Shown: positions 42,028-51,482 of the stretch, piece after piece
Position numbering within the stretch: the first letter of the stretch is position 1
Layout: each line of letters starts with the position of its first letter
From: Noviherbaspirillum saxi
Lineage (GTDB): Bacteria > Pseudomonadota > Gammaproteobacteria > Burkholderiales > Burkholderiaceae_D
DNA: 64,000 bases
Assembly (NCBI RefSeq): GCF_003591035.1
Contig: NZ_QYUO01000001.1
Span: forward strand, 2,604,001 to 2,668,000
Reading direction: 5' to 3'
Program-made: the position numbers and the translations under genes
Notes under the pieces: model-generated
The model's database searches: none
What the model saw: only the letters and a program-made list of their open reading frames with translations
Told to the model about the DNA's origin: nothing

Positions 42028-43419
42028 CTAACGCGGTCCGACCATATCCTCCGCCCTGACCCACTTGTCGAAGTCGGCATCGCTGACGAAACCCAGCGCC
42101 TGCGCCGCTTCCTTCAGGGTGGTGCCGTCGTGGTGCGCGCGCTTGGCAATTTGCGCGGCCTTGTCGTAGCCGATGTGCGGCGCCAGTGCCGTCACCAGCA
42201 TCAGCGAACGCGCGGTCAGTTCGGCGATCCGCTGGTGGTTGGCTTCGATCCCGCGCGCGCAGTGTTCATCGAAACTCTGCATGCCATCGGCGAGCAGACG
42301 CACGCTCTGGAGAAAATTGTGGGCGATCAGCGGCTTGAAGACATTGAGTTCGAAGTTGCCGGACGCGCCGCCAAAGTTGATTGCCACATCGTTGCCGAAC
42401 ACCTGGCAACACAGCATGGTCATCGCTTCGCACTGCGTGGGATTGACCTTGCCGGGCATGATGGAACTACCGGGTTCGTTTTCCGGGATGGTGATTTCGC
42501 CCAGCCCGGAACGCGGACCGGATGCCAGCCAGCGGACGTCATTGGCGATTTTCATCAATGCGGCTGCCAGCGTCTTCAGGGCGCCGTGCGCGCCTACCAG
42601 CGCGTCATGTCCGGCCAATGCGGCAAACTTGTTCGCGGCACTCTTGAATGGAAGGCCGGTGTCGCGTGACAACTCGGCTGCGACACGATCGCCGAATTCG
42701 CGATGCGTATTGAGTCCGGTCCCTACCGCCGTTCCGCCGACCGCAAGCTCGCACAGTGCAGGCAATGCCGCCGACACCAGGATGTGGGCATGATCGAGCT
42801 GGGCCACGTATCCGGAAAATTCCTGGCCCAGCGTCAATGGCGTCGCATCCTGCAAATGGGTGCGTCCTATCTTGACGATGCCGGCGAATGCCGCGGCTTT
42901 TTGCGCGAGCGTAGAGCGCAATTGTTCGATAGCCGGCAGCAGCGTATTGGCGAACGTCACCGCAGCGGCCACATGCATGGCAGTTGGAAAAATATCGTTC
43001 GATGACTGTCCCATGTTGACGTCGTCATTGGGATGCACCAGGCGTTCCATGCCGCGTTTGCCGCCCATCAACTCGGATGCGCGATTGGCAAGCACTTCAT
43101 TCATGTTCATGTTGCTCTGCGTACCCGAACCGGTCTGCCATACCGAGAGCGGAAATTCGTTCTCATGCCGGCCGGCGATCACTTCATCGGCCGCATCGAT
43201 GAGTGCGGCTGCTTTCTTTCCGTCCAGCAGATTGAGTTCGCGATTGACTACCGCACAGGCGCGCTTGACCTGTGCCAGCGCAAGCACCAGGCTGGCCGGC
43301 ATGCGCTCGGAAGAAATATGGAAATGGTGCAGCGAGCGCTGCGTCTGCGCGCCCCAAAGCCGGTCGGCCGGCACATCGATCGGGCCAAAGGTATCGCGTT
43401 CAGTTCGGGTATCGTTCAT
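42028..43419 (-). CDS. fumC: Fumarate hydratase class II
   Basis: 463-residue TCA-cycle enzyme converting fumarate to L-malate. The superfamily signature [15 protein letters not shown] (about residues 317-331) with the catalytic Ser is intact. Other active-site regions are [12 protein letters not shown] (about 98-109), [14 protein letters not shown] (about 129-142) and [16 protein letters not shown]. The N-terminus [20 protein letters not shown] is typical of FumC. A GGAGAG site precedes the ATG. It lies 87 nt behind the DUF599 gene on the same strand. It is distinct from pcaB, which shares the fold but has GSSTMPHKRNP. Confidence 0.96.
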   Translation of the reverse strand: MNDTRTERDTFGPIDVPADRLWGAQTQRSLHHFHISSERMPASLVLALAQVKRACAVVNRELNLLDGKKAAALIDAADEVIAGRHENEFPLSVWQTGSGTQSNMNMNEVLANRASELMGGKRGMERLVHPNDDVNMGQSSNDIFPTAMHVAAAVTFANTLLPAIEQLRSTLAQKAAAFAGIVKIGRTHLQDATPLTLGQEFSGYVAQLDHAHILVSAALPALCELAVGGTAVGTGLNTHREFGDRVAAELSRDTGLPFKSAANKFAALAGHDALVGAHGALKTLAAALMKIANDVRWLASGPRSGLGEITIPENEPGSSIMPGKVNPTQCEAMTMLCCQVFGNDVAINFGGASGNFELNVFKPLIAHNFLQSVRLLADGMQSFDEHCARGIEANHQRIAELTARSLMLVTALAPHIGYDKAAQIAKRAHHDGTTLKEAAQALGFVSDADFDKWVRAEDMVGPR

Positions 43420-43506
43420 GCATGCTCTCCATTCATGGTCCCGGTTCGATCCTTGCCCTGCCTCGCCGTTCCATCCGGACTGCGTGCTTTCCAGTCTGAA
43501 ATGGCG

Positions 43507-44190
43507 TTAGCGGTTTCTGTCGAGACGAAACAGGACGATGACCAACCCTAGCGTGGCCAGCACCAGGAACACCGGCCCGAACAGCCAGAATACCAGTGGC
43601 ACGGTAATGAAGAAAGCACGCATGCCGACGCTGTAATAGGCGCCGGCATGATTGAGCCGCTGCGCAACCTTGTCCGGCGCCAGCGCGCCATGCGCCTGTT
43701 CCGGCGGGATGCTCACCATGAACACCACATGGTTGAGCAGGCGGATCGACATCGAGAATGCAAAGAAGGCGACGATCAGCGCGGTCAGCAGGCACAGGAT
43801 CTTGATGGTCCACCATTCGGGCGCCGGCGAACCGCCCAGGTTGAGCACATGCCAGCTCTTTGCCAGGTTCTCGGCTTGGCCGGACAGGGTCAGCGTGCCG
43901 ATGATCAACAGAATCGCCGACGATGCCTTGAAAGTCGCAGCCATCGCATAATTGCGCAGCGTCTGCACCGCCATCACGTCGTGCCGGCTATCTTTCATCA
44001 CCTCGGTGACCCACAGATGGCGCGCCTTCTGGTTGATCGCGTGAATCGTATAGTTCGGATCGCGCCGCGTCTGGCGCAGCAAGAAAAGGTAATACGAAAC
44101 GAACAGCGACAGGCTGATGAGGATGGCGATCGTGTCGAGATGATTTGCTTGCAAGCGAGCCTCTACCAAAGTTGCGGAGCTGCCTATCAT
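43507..44190 (-). CDS. DUF599-family membrane protein
   Basis: 227-residue inner-membrane protein with about five predicted helices (near 19-38, 84-103, 126-148, 180-225). It fits DUF599, a family with the segment NQKARHLWVTEVMKDSRHDVMAVQTLRNYAMAA shortened here to typical positions 54-86. The function is not established for the family. It is on the same strand as fumC and is 30 nt from the CHASE-GGDEF-EAL gene stop upstream, so it may share a transcript with that gene. Confidence 0.85.
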   Translation of the reverse strand: MIGSSATLVEARLQANHLDTIAILISLSLFVSYYLFLLRQTRRDPNYTIHAINQKARHLWVTEVMKDSRHDVMAVQTLRNYAMAATFKASSAILLIIGTLTLSGQAENLAKSWHVLNLGGSPAPEWWTIKILCLLTALIVAFFAFSMSIRLLNHVVFMVSIPPEQAHGALAPDKVAQRLNHAGAYYSVGMRAFFITVPLVFWLFGPVFLVLATLGLVIVLFRLDRNR

Positions 44191-44220
44191 ACCGGCAGCG
44201 CAAGCGCGCCGGACAACGGT

Positions 44221-47115
44221 TCAGGTATCGATGGTTTCCGGGTGAACCGCGGGCGCGTCGATGGAGCCGAGGACATGCGCCGATGCAACGCTGCCCAGCA
44301 TCAGTTCAAACTCTGTCGTCGGCAAAGGACGGCTGAAGTAATAGCCCTGCATGTAATCGCAACCGTGCCGCTGCAGATAAGCCAGTTGCGCTTCGGTCTC
44401 CACACCCTCCGCGATGACCTGCAGCCGCAGGCTGTGGGCAAGCGAAATGATCGACAGCACAATCGCCGCATCATCCGGGTCGAGGGTGATATCGCGCACA
44501 AACGATTGATCGATCTTGAGCAGGTCAATCGGAAAACGCTTGAGATAGGACAGACTCGAATAGCCGGTGCCAAAATCGTCGATCGACAGTTGTACGCCGA
44601 TCGCCTTCAGGTTGCGCAGGATGTCGACCGCGACTTCGACATCGTTCATCATCATGCTTTCCGTCAATTCCAGTTCCAGCAATTGCGGCTCGAGTCCGGT
44701 TTCGGCGAGGATGTCGCGGATCGTGGCGACCAGATCCTGCTGATAGAACTGGCGCGCAGAAAGATTGACCGCAATGCGCAAGGGTCCCATGCCCGCGCGT
44801 TGCCAGGCCATGCTCTGCCGGCATGCGGTGCGCAGCACCCACACCCCGATCGGCACGATCAATCCTATCTCTTCCGCCAGTTCGATGAAACGGCCCGGAG
44901 GCACGGTGCCAAGCACCGGGTGATGCCAGCGAATCAGCGCTTCGGCGCCGATCAGACGTCCTGTCTTCAGGTCGAGTTGAGGCTGATAGTGCAAAGCGAA
45001 TTCATTGCGTTCCAGCGCATTGCGCAAATCGCTTTCAATGCGCAGCCGTTCCATCGCGCGCTCATTCATCGCCGATGTATAGAACTGAAAATTGTTGCGA
45101 CCGGTTTCCTTGGCGCGGTACATCGCGATCCCTGCATGCTTGATCAGGGTCTCCGCGTCGCCACCATCGCTGGGGCACACCGCGATGCCGACGCTGGAAC
45201 TCATCACGAACTCGTAGGATTCCATGACGATAGGTTCGGCCACGGAATCCATGATGCGCCGCACAACGGCAGGCGACAAATGCTCTTCGGTGCGCTCTGG
45301 AAGCACCAGGACGAACTCGTCCCCGCTCAGGCGTGCGATCGTGTCCGTCTCGCGCACCGCAGCACGCAACCGGTCGGCGACGACCTTGAGCAGCTGGTCG
45401 CCGGCGTGGTGCCCGAGCGTGTCGTTGACGAATTTGAAGCGATCGAGATTAAAGAACAATACCCATACCGGATGACCATAGCGCGCTGCATAGGCGCTTG
45501 CCTGGCGCAATCGATCTTGCAGCAGATTGCGGTTCGCCAGCCCGGTCAGCGTATCGCGATTGGCCTGGAATTCCAGCTCGGCCTGATAGCGCTTGGTGGC
45601 CGTAATGTCGTTCAGCGTGACGACATAGTGATTCACCACGCCGGTCTCTTCGCGCACCGGTGCCATGTAGGCGTCGGCCCAGAACATGCGGCCGTCCTTT
45701 CCGTAGGCGCGCAAGGTGAACCGCGCCTCGCGTTGTTCACGCACGGCGCCCATGACTTCCTGAATCGCCGGTTGATCGCGATCGCCCGCCCAGAGCAGGC
45801 TGCAGCTGCGGCCGGCGACATCATTGGAGGTAAAGCCTGTGATGCGTTCGAATGCCGGGTTGACGTACTCGATCGGATAAAGCGGCGCCTGGGCGCTGGT
45901 AATAATGATGGCGTTCGCGCTGGCCTCGATGGCACGTTGACGCAGGTTCAACGCATCCTCGGCGCGGCGGCGGGCGGCAATATCCTCGACCAGCATTTCA
46001 TTCGCGTGCCGGAGTTCGGCCGTACGCTGCTCGACCAGACGTTGCACCCGGCGCGACCGCGAGGCCAACACCTGCACAAAGGCAGCGAACAGGAAACTGG
46101 CAGTGATACCGCCGATCAGCGTGGAAATGGCGCCGTTATGGCGGGCCGCAAACAGTTCTTCCTGACGCGATACGACAATCTTCCATGGCCGACCGGCGAC
46201 GTCGAAATCGTAGACGATGGGTTCCGGATAATCATAGAAAAGCCAATGCGGCATTCCGGCGAAATTCTTGGGATAGCTGACGGCAACCGGATTGCCCTTG
46301 CGAAAAGCCAGATGACGGTGGTCGACTTCGCCGCTTGCATAAACGCCTATGTCCACTGACACATCATTGAGCATGCCGTTTTCGCCGAGGATTTTCTCGA
46401 TCAGCGTGGCCGCATTGAAGACCGCTGCGGTGTCGCCGATCACGGCGGCACGGCGGGCCTCCACGCTGTCAAGCGCGACGCCGTGCCGGTAGACCGGCAT
46501 CACCACCAGGAATCCCCGGACTCGGCCGCCGCCCTGGGCGAGCGTAAGCAGCGATGTGGCCGCTGGTTGCCCGGTATCGGTGGCCCACTGTACTGCTTCT
46601 GCAAGATAGGGATTGGGCGTCACATCGAGCCCGAGCGCTGCTTCGTTGCCGGCCATGGGCTCGATATAGTCGACGATGAGATGCCGGTCGGCGAATCGCG
46701 CCGGCACAAGCTTGCTGCCTTCCATCTGCATCATGCGGTAGCCGGGATAAATGCTGCGCATCCCGGCCTCATAGGCCTCGCGTTGGTCATCGGGTATCAG
46801 TCGATGAAAATTGAATGCCTGCACATAAGAGTGGCGTTGCAGCAGTGAAGCGGTAAAGCTGCGAAATTGCTCACGAGTGACGTGCTCAAAACTGGCGAAC
46901 GTCTGGTTCAAGACCTTGACGACCTGGATCGTCTGATCCAACTGCTGCTGCACCGTCAGGATGCGGGTATTGGCGCGCTGGTGAAATTCAAGATCGACCT
47001 TGTCATGCTCCAGGCGGCGCATACCGACGAACAGCGCAATCGTGACCATCAGGCCGGCCACTAAGGCCAGCACGGCTGCCGAGGACAATGAAGCAGACGG
47101 GCGCTTATGGATCAT
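44221..47115 (-). CDS. CHASE-PAS-GGDEF-EAL protein with degenerate GGDEF
   Basis: 964-residue membrane protein. The start at the ATG at 47113-47115 (MIHKRPSASLSSAAVLALVA) has GGAAACAG upstream; 23 more residues are possible. A membrane helix (about 12-32), a periplasmic CHASE domain (about 60-310) and a second helix (about 330-350) are followed by a PAS domain (about 395-515). The GGDEF domain (about 530-690) reads FFNLDRFKFVND instead of F-DLD-FK-IND and SGDEF instead of GGDEF. The EAL domain (about 710-960) is intact: GAEALIRW, LTESMMM, DDFGTGYSSL, AEGVET. It is therefore most likely a c-di-GMP phosphodiesterase with a regulatory or weak cyclase half. Confidence 0.9.
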   Translation of the reverse strand: MIHKRPSASLSSAAVLALVAGLMVTIALFVGMRRLEHDKVDLEFHQRANTRILTVQQQLDQTIQVVKVLNQTFASFEHVTREQFRSFTASLLQRHSYVQAFNFHRLIPDDQREAYEAGMRSIYPGYRMMQMEGSKLVPARFADRHLIVDYIEPMAGNEAALGLDVTPNPYLAEAVQWATDTGQPAATSLLTLAQGGGRVRGFLVVMPVYRHGVALDSVEARRAAVIGDTAAVFNAATLIEKILGENGMLNDVSVDIGVYASGEVDHRHLAFRKGNPVAVSYPKNFAGMPHWLFYDYPEPIVYDFDVAGRPWKIVVSRQEELFAARHNGAISTLIGGITASFLFAAFVQVLASRSRRVQRLVEQRTAELRHANEMLVEDIAARRRAEDALNLRQRAIEASANAIIITSAQAPLYPIEYVNPAFERITGFTSNDVAGRSCSLLWAGDRDQPAIQEVMGAVREQREARFTLRAYGKDGRMFWADAYMAPVREETGVVNHYVVTLNDITATKRYQAELEFQANRDTLTGLANRNLLQDRLRQASAYAARYGHPVWVLFFNLDRFKFVNDTLGHHAGDQLLKVVADRLRAAVRETDTIARLSGDEFVLVLPERTEEHLSPAVVRRIMDSVAEPIVMESYEFVMSSSVGIAVCPSDGGDAETLIKHAGIAMYRAKETGRNNFQFYTSAMNERAMERLRIESDLRNALERNEFALHYQPQLDLKTGRLIGAEALIRWHHPVLGTVPPGRFIELAEEIGLIVPIGVWVLRTACRQSMAWQRAGMGPLRIAVNLSARQFYQQDLVATIRDILAETGLEPQLLELELTESMMMNDVEVAVDILRNLKAIGVQLSIDDFGTGYSSLSYLKRFPIDLLKIDQSFVRDITLDPDDAAIVLSIISLAHSLRLQVIAEGVETEAQLAYLQRHGCDYMQGYYFSRPLPTTEFELMLGSVASAHVLGSIDAPAVHPETIDT

Positions 47116-47462
47116 ACTGTTTCCGGTGGATCGTATATCGGCGTTTTGGCTGTTCGCTGGATAATGGTCGGGAGAAAAGATCATCCGGAAAACAACGTAC
47201 GTGAGCGACGGTCAACGTGGCAAACCAAGATCGACCGGTACGTCATCATAAAAATTACTCTCGTGTCCGGAGCTGTTCTCGATTGTGTACACCGTGGATG
47301 ATTCCGCTAGCATAGCCGCTTTATTGCCTTACGGAAAGCGTTTAGCAGCGCGGAGACGCTTCCGGGAAAAAGAAAGGCAACGAGCGTCGCAAAGCAGGGA
47401 CACCATCGCGTCGTGCGTCCTAAGGAGAGCCGCTAGCGGTGTAGCGCTTATTGCCTTATTGC
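47116..47462. other. Intergenic region upstream of the CHASE-GGDEF-EAL gene
   Basis: 347 nt between two minus-strand genes. It contains a 10-bp palindrome CCGCTAGCGG near 47430 and repeated TTATTGCCTTA stretches. A frame of 82 codons on the plus strand from 47285 has no ribosome-binding site and is not called. No RNA gene recognised. Confidence 0.5.
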
Positions 47463-47798
47463 TTATTTGGATTTGGAATCAGGAAGCAGGCAAGCGTCAA
47501 CGATCTGCAGATCGTTATCTTTTGCGAAGTTGACAACAAAGTGGTAGGCAAGTGGTTCGATCTCACGCAGTTGCTCATTGACCACAACCGATTTCACGCC
47601 ATCCAGCAGCGTAGGACGAACATAGGGAGAGTAGCCGAGATGCGCATTCGGACCGCCCGAACCTTCAGGACGAAAGCATGACATGACGCCGCATAGGCGC
47701 TCTGCCCAATCGCTGGGGCGAAATTGCCGCCCATCGCTGGTCAAGCCCTGGATAAAGAATTCGCTTGCGACGGTCGTGTTTTTTGTGAATTCGGCCAT
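47463..47798 (-). CDS. DUF3579 family protein
   Basis: 111-residue cytoplasmic protein. It contains the family's conserved blocks: EFFIQGLTSDGRQFRPSDWA, ERLCGVMSCFRPEG, NAHLGYSPYVRPTLLDGVKS and FVVNFAKDNDLQIVDACLL. The start at 47796-47798 (MAEFTKNTTVASEF) matches the usual N-terminus; the frame is open for another 29 codons. DUF3579 is found mainly in Betaproteobacteria and its function is not known to me. It is monocistronic, with AT-rich upstream DNA. Confidence 0.88.
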   Translation of the reverse strand: MAEFTKNTTVASEFFIQGLTSDGRQFRPSDWAERLCGVMSCFRPEGSGGPNAHLGYSPYVRPTLLDGVKSVVVNEQLREIEPLAYHFVVNFAKDNDLQIVDACLLPDSKSK

Positions 47799-48218
47799 GT
47801 GTGCGGCTTGCCTTCTCAGGAATTGCTGCCTGGTGCTACCTGCGCAATGGGTAAAGAGCGTAGGCAGCGATTGTCTGGATGCCATAATGCCGCATCAAGC
47901 TTTCAAAATTCTTGCATATTATATCTTATAGAAGACTTGTATTGAAACTATATTTCGCAATATGAAATATGCAAGCTTGGACTTCTCGTGTAGTAACGGT
48001 GTGCAAGCTGCTGGCAAATAAGACTGGCAACTGGAGTGAATACGGCTTTACGCTGGCTCATCTGTATAAGACGGCCTTGCGGGCTTACGGTTTCCATTGC
48101 CGCTGTCGCAAATGTCGTGAAGTGTGATGCGCTCTGCCGCTGACGCAGAGGGGCAGCCGTCTTGCGGCACGCGGCCTGCGGGACGCAAGAATTCAATACC
48201 GCCGTGAAATTGGCCTGC
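47799..48218. other. 420-nt intergenic region with AT-rich inverted repeat
   Basis: CTTGCATATT (47911-47920) is repeated inverted as AATATGCAAG (47966-47975), 45 nt apart, in AT-rich DNA that probably includes the DUF3579 promoter. The rest (48000-48218) is GC-richer and lies behind the CobD-like gene. No ORF or RNA gene is supported. Confidence 0.5.
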
Positions 48219-49175
48219 TTATCCCAGCCAAACAGCGAAGGACAGCAGCAGCAAAAGCAACATCCAGAGCAGCAATGCGCGCCATACCAATCCGACCGTA
48301 CTCTGCAGCGCGCGCACGGTAGGCTCTTCGCCTGGCGCGATTTCCGGTTCGACGCTGATGGAATCGACCGTGGTCGCATCCGCAGTCGGCACGCTTGAAG
48401 CTGTTTCAACCGCCGTACCCAGCCTGAGCCCCATGGCGCCGCCGCCTGCCGAAAGGATGATGCCGATCGCCTCGTCCGGCCACCGGTGGGCAAAATTGCG
48501 CCATGCATAAATGGCATCTTCAAAATTGCCGACAATCGCAAAGGCGATAGCAGTGAGTCGGGCCGGAATCCAGTCGACGCAATAAAACGCCTTGGTCGCA
48601 AATCGCCCAAAAGCTTCGTTTTTCAAATGTTCCGGTTCATTCCACGCCCGCGCCAGATATTCCGAGACACGATACAGGACGGCGCCGGCCGGACCGAACG
48701 GCATGGCAAACCAGAAGAAAACGCCAAAAACATTCCGGTGGGTCGTTATCAGAGCTTTTTCGACCGCTATGCGCGAAATATCGGCCGTGGTCATCGCGGC
48801 AGTGTCCTGTTTGGTCCATTCTGCCAGCAGGCTTCGTGCAGTTGCTTCATCACCGCTGTTCAGTGCCAGTTGAATCGAGGTGAAGTAGTGGCTGTAGTGG
48901 CGAAATCCGAGCGTCAGATAAACAATGAGTATGTTCCAGAGTAACGCGGCCAGGGGATTGATTTTCAGGCACAGCCAGTACACCAGCATGGTCGGCACGA
49001 CCAGAAGCAGCATGGTGACGATCCATGCCATGCGGCCGTGACCTTCCTGCCCGGCATTAAACGTGGCTTCCATGCGCGCTGCGAGTTGCTTGATCGCGGC
49101 ATACATCGGGTTATCCGCGCGCAACGGTTTGAATTGTTCAAACAACAGCGCGAAAAGAATGGAGAGAAAGGTCAT
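48219..49175 (-). CDS. CobD/CbiB-family membrane protein
   Basis: 318-residue inner-membrane protein with about five hydrophobic segments (about 3-15, 50-72, 75-95, 155-175, 296-318). It resembles the CobD/CbiB (adenosylcobinamide-phosphate synthase) family, with LTLGFRHYSHYFTSIQLALNSGD, DWIPARLTAIAFAIVGNFEDAI and WRNFAHRWPDEAIGIILSAGGGAMG. CbiB proteins bear a similar PSRNAPR/GGGAMG-type region. No cobalamin genes are near, and many Burkholderiales carry such an orphan, so real cobalamin function is doubtful. Its tail (about 250-318) is acidic plus a final helix. It lies ahead of nudL by 80 nt on the same strand. Confidence 0.8.
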   Translation of the reverse strand: MTFLSILFALLFEQFKPLRADNPMYAAIKQLAARMEATFNAGQEGHGRMAWIVTMLLLVVPTMLVYWLCLKINPLAALLWNILIVYLTLGFRHYSHYFTSIQLALNSGDEATARSLLAEWTKQDTAAMTTADISRIAVEKALITTHRNVFGVFFWFAMPFGPAGAVLYRVSEYLARAWNEPEHLKNEAFGRFATKAFYCVDWIPARLTAIAFAIVGNFEDAIYAWRNFAHRWPDEAIGIILSAGGGAMGLRLGTAVETASSVPTADATTVDSISVEPEIAPGEEPTVRALQSTVGLVWRALLLWMLLLLLLSFAVWLG

Positions 49176-49255
49176 CGTCCTGCCTTGTTAGTCACACAAC
49201 CGCTACGATAACGCAGCGCAACTCCTTTATCAAACCTGTCCGGAGGCCGAAGCAA

Positions 49256-49927
49256 TCAGGCACGAATAAAGTGGAACAGGTTACGCAGCATTCCTGCCGT
49301 CGCTCCCCAGATAAAAAATCGCTCGTACGGCATGGTATAGAACGTACGGCGCCCTCCCCCTTCCGGTATCTGAACGGTACGCAACTGATGGTTGCGTCCA
49401 TCCATCAGAAATGCAAGCGGCACTTCAAAGATTTCGGCGACTTCGAAGGGATCGGCGCGCAGTTCGAATGGCGGCTGGACCAACGCCACGACAGGGGTGA
49501 CGCGAAAGCCGGTACCGGTGAAATAGTCAGGCAGGGTTCCTAGCACCTCAATGTGACGCCGGTGCACGCCGACTTCTTCCTCGGTCTCGCGCAACGCGGT
49601 TTCGATTGCCGAGGTATCGGTGTCGTCAACGCGGCCGCCCGGCAGGCTGACCTGACCGGCGTGATCGTGCAGATGCGCGGTGCGTTGGGTAAGCAGCATG
49701 GTAAGTCCGTCGGCATGCGCCACGAGGGGGATGAGCACCGAAGCCGGTGTGGGTTCGCCCGTCAGTTTGCGCATCCGGCGTTCGTCGAACTCTTCGCGTA
49801 TCCATGTGGGAGGATGCGCGAAACGCTCACGTAGCCAATGAACACTCAGGCGCTCGGCCGCAACTGCCGGCTCTCCCGCCAACGAATCGACTGGCAATGC
49901 TTCAGGATCAAATGTCAGCTTGGCCAA
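49256..49927 (-). CDS. nudL: CoA pyrophosphatase (NUDIX, NudL)
   Basis: 223-residue NUDIX hydrolase that cleaves CoA to 3',5'-ADP and 4'-phosphopantetheine. The Nudix box GGRVDDTDTSAIETALRETEEEVGV is complete (G-x5-E-x7-REUxEExGU). Just before it is the CoA-pyrophosphatase motif TQRTAHLHDHAGQVSLPGG, which separates this group from other NUDIX enzymes. Length is normal. It lies between rplS and the CobD-like gene on the same strand, a common Burkholderiales order. Membership in the rplS transcript is unlikely because of the terminator at 50112-50138. Confidence 0.9.
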   Translation of the reverse strand: MAKLTFDPEALPVDSLAGEPAVAAERLSVHWLRERFAHPPTWIREEFDERRMRKLTGEPTPASVLIPLVAHADGLTMLLTQRTAHLHDHAGQVSLPGGRVDDTDTSAIETALRETEEEVGVHRRHIEVLGTLPDYFTGTGFRVTPVVALVQPPFELRADPFEVAEIFEVPLAFLMDGRNHQLRTVQIPEGGGRRTFYTMPYERFFIWGATAGMLRNLFHFIRA

Positions 49928-50111
49928 ATTAGTTTCCTTGAACGGGTATGAAAGAATACCCTCCTATATACATCTGCAATATGTGCAATCTTTGCAATTC
50001 GAATGCAAAGGACGGCGTGGTACGGTCGCACTTCAGAGCGTAGCAGGATTAGGAATATGCCGTTTGTCGCACGGTTTGTCGCACGTATGGTCACTGGTCC
50101 ATACCACAAAC

Positions 50112-50138
50112 AAAAAAGGGCACCGCAACGGTGCCCTT
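50112..50138 (-). terminator. Intrinsic terminator after rplS
   Basis: AAGGGCACC (50116-50124) pairs with GGTGCCCTT (50130-50138); on the minus strand the stem is followed by TTTTTTG. It lies 19 nt beyond the rplS stop and ends the rpsP-rimM-trmD-rplS operon. Confidence 0.92.
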
Positions 50139-50156
50139 CGTTTGCATCCTCGCAGA

Positions 50157-50540
50157 TTACTCCGCAGCCTGGCTGGCCGGACGGCGATTCGGCAGCTTTT
50201 CTTTGATACGTGCCGATTTACCGGAACGATCACGCAGGTAGTACAGCTTCGCACGACGCACATCGCCACGACGCTTCACTTCGATCGAAGCGATCAACGG
50301 GGAATACAGCTGGAAGGTACGTTCCACGCCTTCACCGGACGAAATCTTGCGCACGATGAAGTTGGAGTTCAGACCACGATTGCGACGTGCAATCACTACG
50401 CCTTCGTAAGCCTGTGCACGCTTGCGAGTGCCTTCAACCACGTTGACGTTGACGACGACGGTGTCACCCGGTGCGAAGTCAGGGATGTTTTTGCCCAGAC
50501 GGGCGATTTCTTCTTGCTCGAGTTTCTGGATCAAGTCCAT
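50157..50540 (-). CDS. rplS: 50S ribosomal protein L19
   Basis: 127-residue ribosomal protein at the 30S-50S interface. The start is the ATG at 50538-50540 ([20 protein letters not shown]), the normal N-terminus; the frame is open upstream but unlike L19. The motifs [53 protein letters not shown] and [24 protein letters not shown] are canonical. A GGAGC site precedes the ATG. It is the last gene of the rpsP-rimM-trmD-rplS operon and is followed by a strong terminator. The tail after residue 115 is a little longer than in E. coli. Confidence 0.97.
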   Translation of the reverse strand: MDLIQKLEQEEIARLGKNIPDFAPGDTVVVNVNVVEGTRKRAQAYEGVVIARRNRGLNSNFIVRKISSGEGVERTFQLYSPLIASIEVKRRGDVRRAKLYYLRDRSGKSARIKEKLPNRRPASQAAE

Positions 50541-50657
50541 TTTTAGCTCCTGATGCCATCTTGCCGGCGCGAGTGGTTTGACACGAAAAATTGCCCGGTA
50601 GAGGATGGGGTTAAACATGCGGACAAATATCATCCGCGCGGCACTACGGTACTTCCA

Positions 50658-51419
50658 CTACAAATTCTGCTGCTGCAAACTGCTCAAAAACTTTTCGTCG
50701 GCACGTGACAGCCTTCCGGCGTCGCGCGCTTTGGAAATCAGGTCAGGCCGCTTGGCCAGGGTTGCAAGCAAGGCCTGTTCACGCCGCCATTTTCCGATTT
50801 CGGCATGGTGTCCACCCATCAGCACCGGAGGAACCGCAACACCCTCGTACAGCTCCGGTCGTGTGTAGTGCGGACAATCCAGCAAACCGTTGACGAAACT
50901 GTCTTCGACGGCCGATATATCGTCGTTCAACACGCCTGGCAATTGGCGGATCACTGCATCCATCAAGGCCATTGCAGGCAATTCGCCACCTGACAAGACA
51001 AAATCGCCGAGGCTGATTTCTTCATCGACGCAACGGTCCAGCAAGCGCTGGTCAACTGCTTCGTAACGCCCGCACAACAGAACCAGACCTGGCTCCTGCC
51101 GCAGTTGCATTACTTTTTCATGGGTCAGCGCCCTGCCCTGCGGCGACATGTACACCACACGCGGATTTGGCAAACCCAGCGTGGTTTGCCGGCCTTTCGC
51201 TGCATCAATCGCAGCTTCAAGCGGCTTGGCCATCATCACCATGCCGGGACCGCCGCCATAGGGACGGTCATCGATCGTGCGATAGTTGTCCGTTGCGAAG
51301 TCGCGCGGATTCCAGAGCGACAATGCACATCTGTTTTGCTCGAACGCTCGCCGGGTAATGCCCGACTGCGTTATGGCAGCAAACATGTCGGGGAAGAGCG
51401 TGACGACATCAAATTGCAT
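50658..51419 (-). CDS. trmD: tRNA (guanine-N1)-methyltransferase
   Basis: 253-residue SPOUT enzyme that makes m1G37 in tRNAs with a G36G37 context and prevents +1 frameshifts. I start at 51417-51419 ([20 protein letters not shown]), with GAGGGTGAGCAGG upstream; six more residues are possible. The AdoMet-binding trefoil-knot region shows [25 protein letters not shown] and [17 protein letters not shown], and the C-terminal domain starts [16 protein letters not shown]. It lies 63 nt behind rimM and 117 nt ahead of rplS. Confidence 0.97.
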   Translation of the reverse strand: MQFDVVTLFPDMFAAITQSGITRRAFEQNRCALSLWNPRDFATDNYRTIDDRPYGGGPGMVMMAKPLEAAIDAAKGRQTTLGLPNPRVVYMSPQGRALTHEKVMQLRQEPGLVLLCGRYEAVDQRLLDRCVDEEISLGDFVLSGGELPAMALMDAVIRQLPGVLNDDISAVEDSFVNGLLDCPHYTRPELYEGVAVPPVLMGGHHAEIGKWRREQALLATLAKRPDLISKARDAGRLSRADEKFLSSLQQQNL

Positions 51420-51482
51420 CCTGCTCACCCTCAACAAATTGCCGGAACAAAAACCGACGACCGCATAAGCACCGGCTAGCGA

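Noticed and set aside
43648..46359. 903-codon open frame on the plus strand
   Set aside because: Antisense to DUF599 and the CHASE-GGDEF-EAL gene, with Arg/His-rich composition and no recognisable domain.
47285..47533. 82-codon plus frame
   Set aside because: No ribosome-binding site; Arg/Ser-rich composition typical of a random frame.
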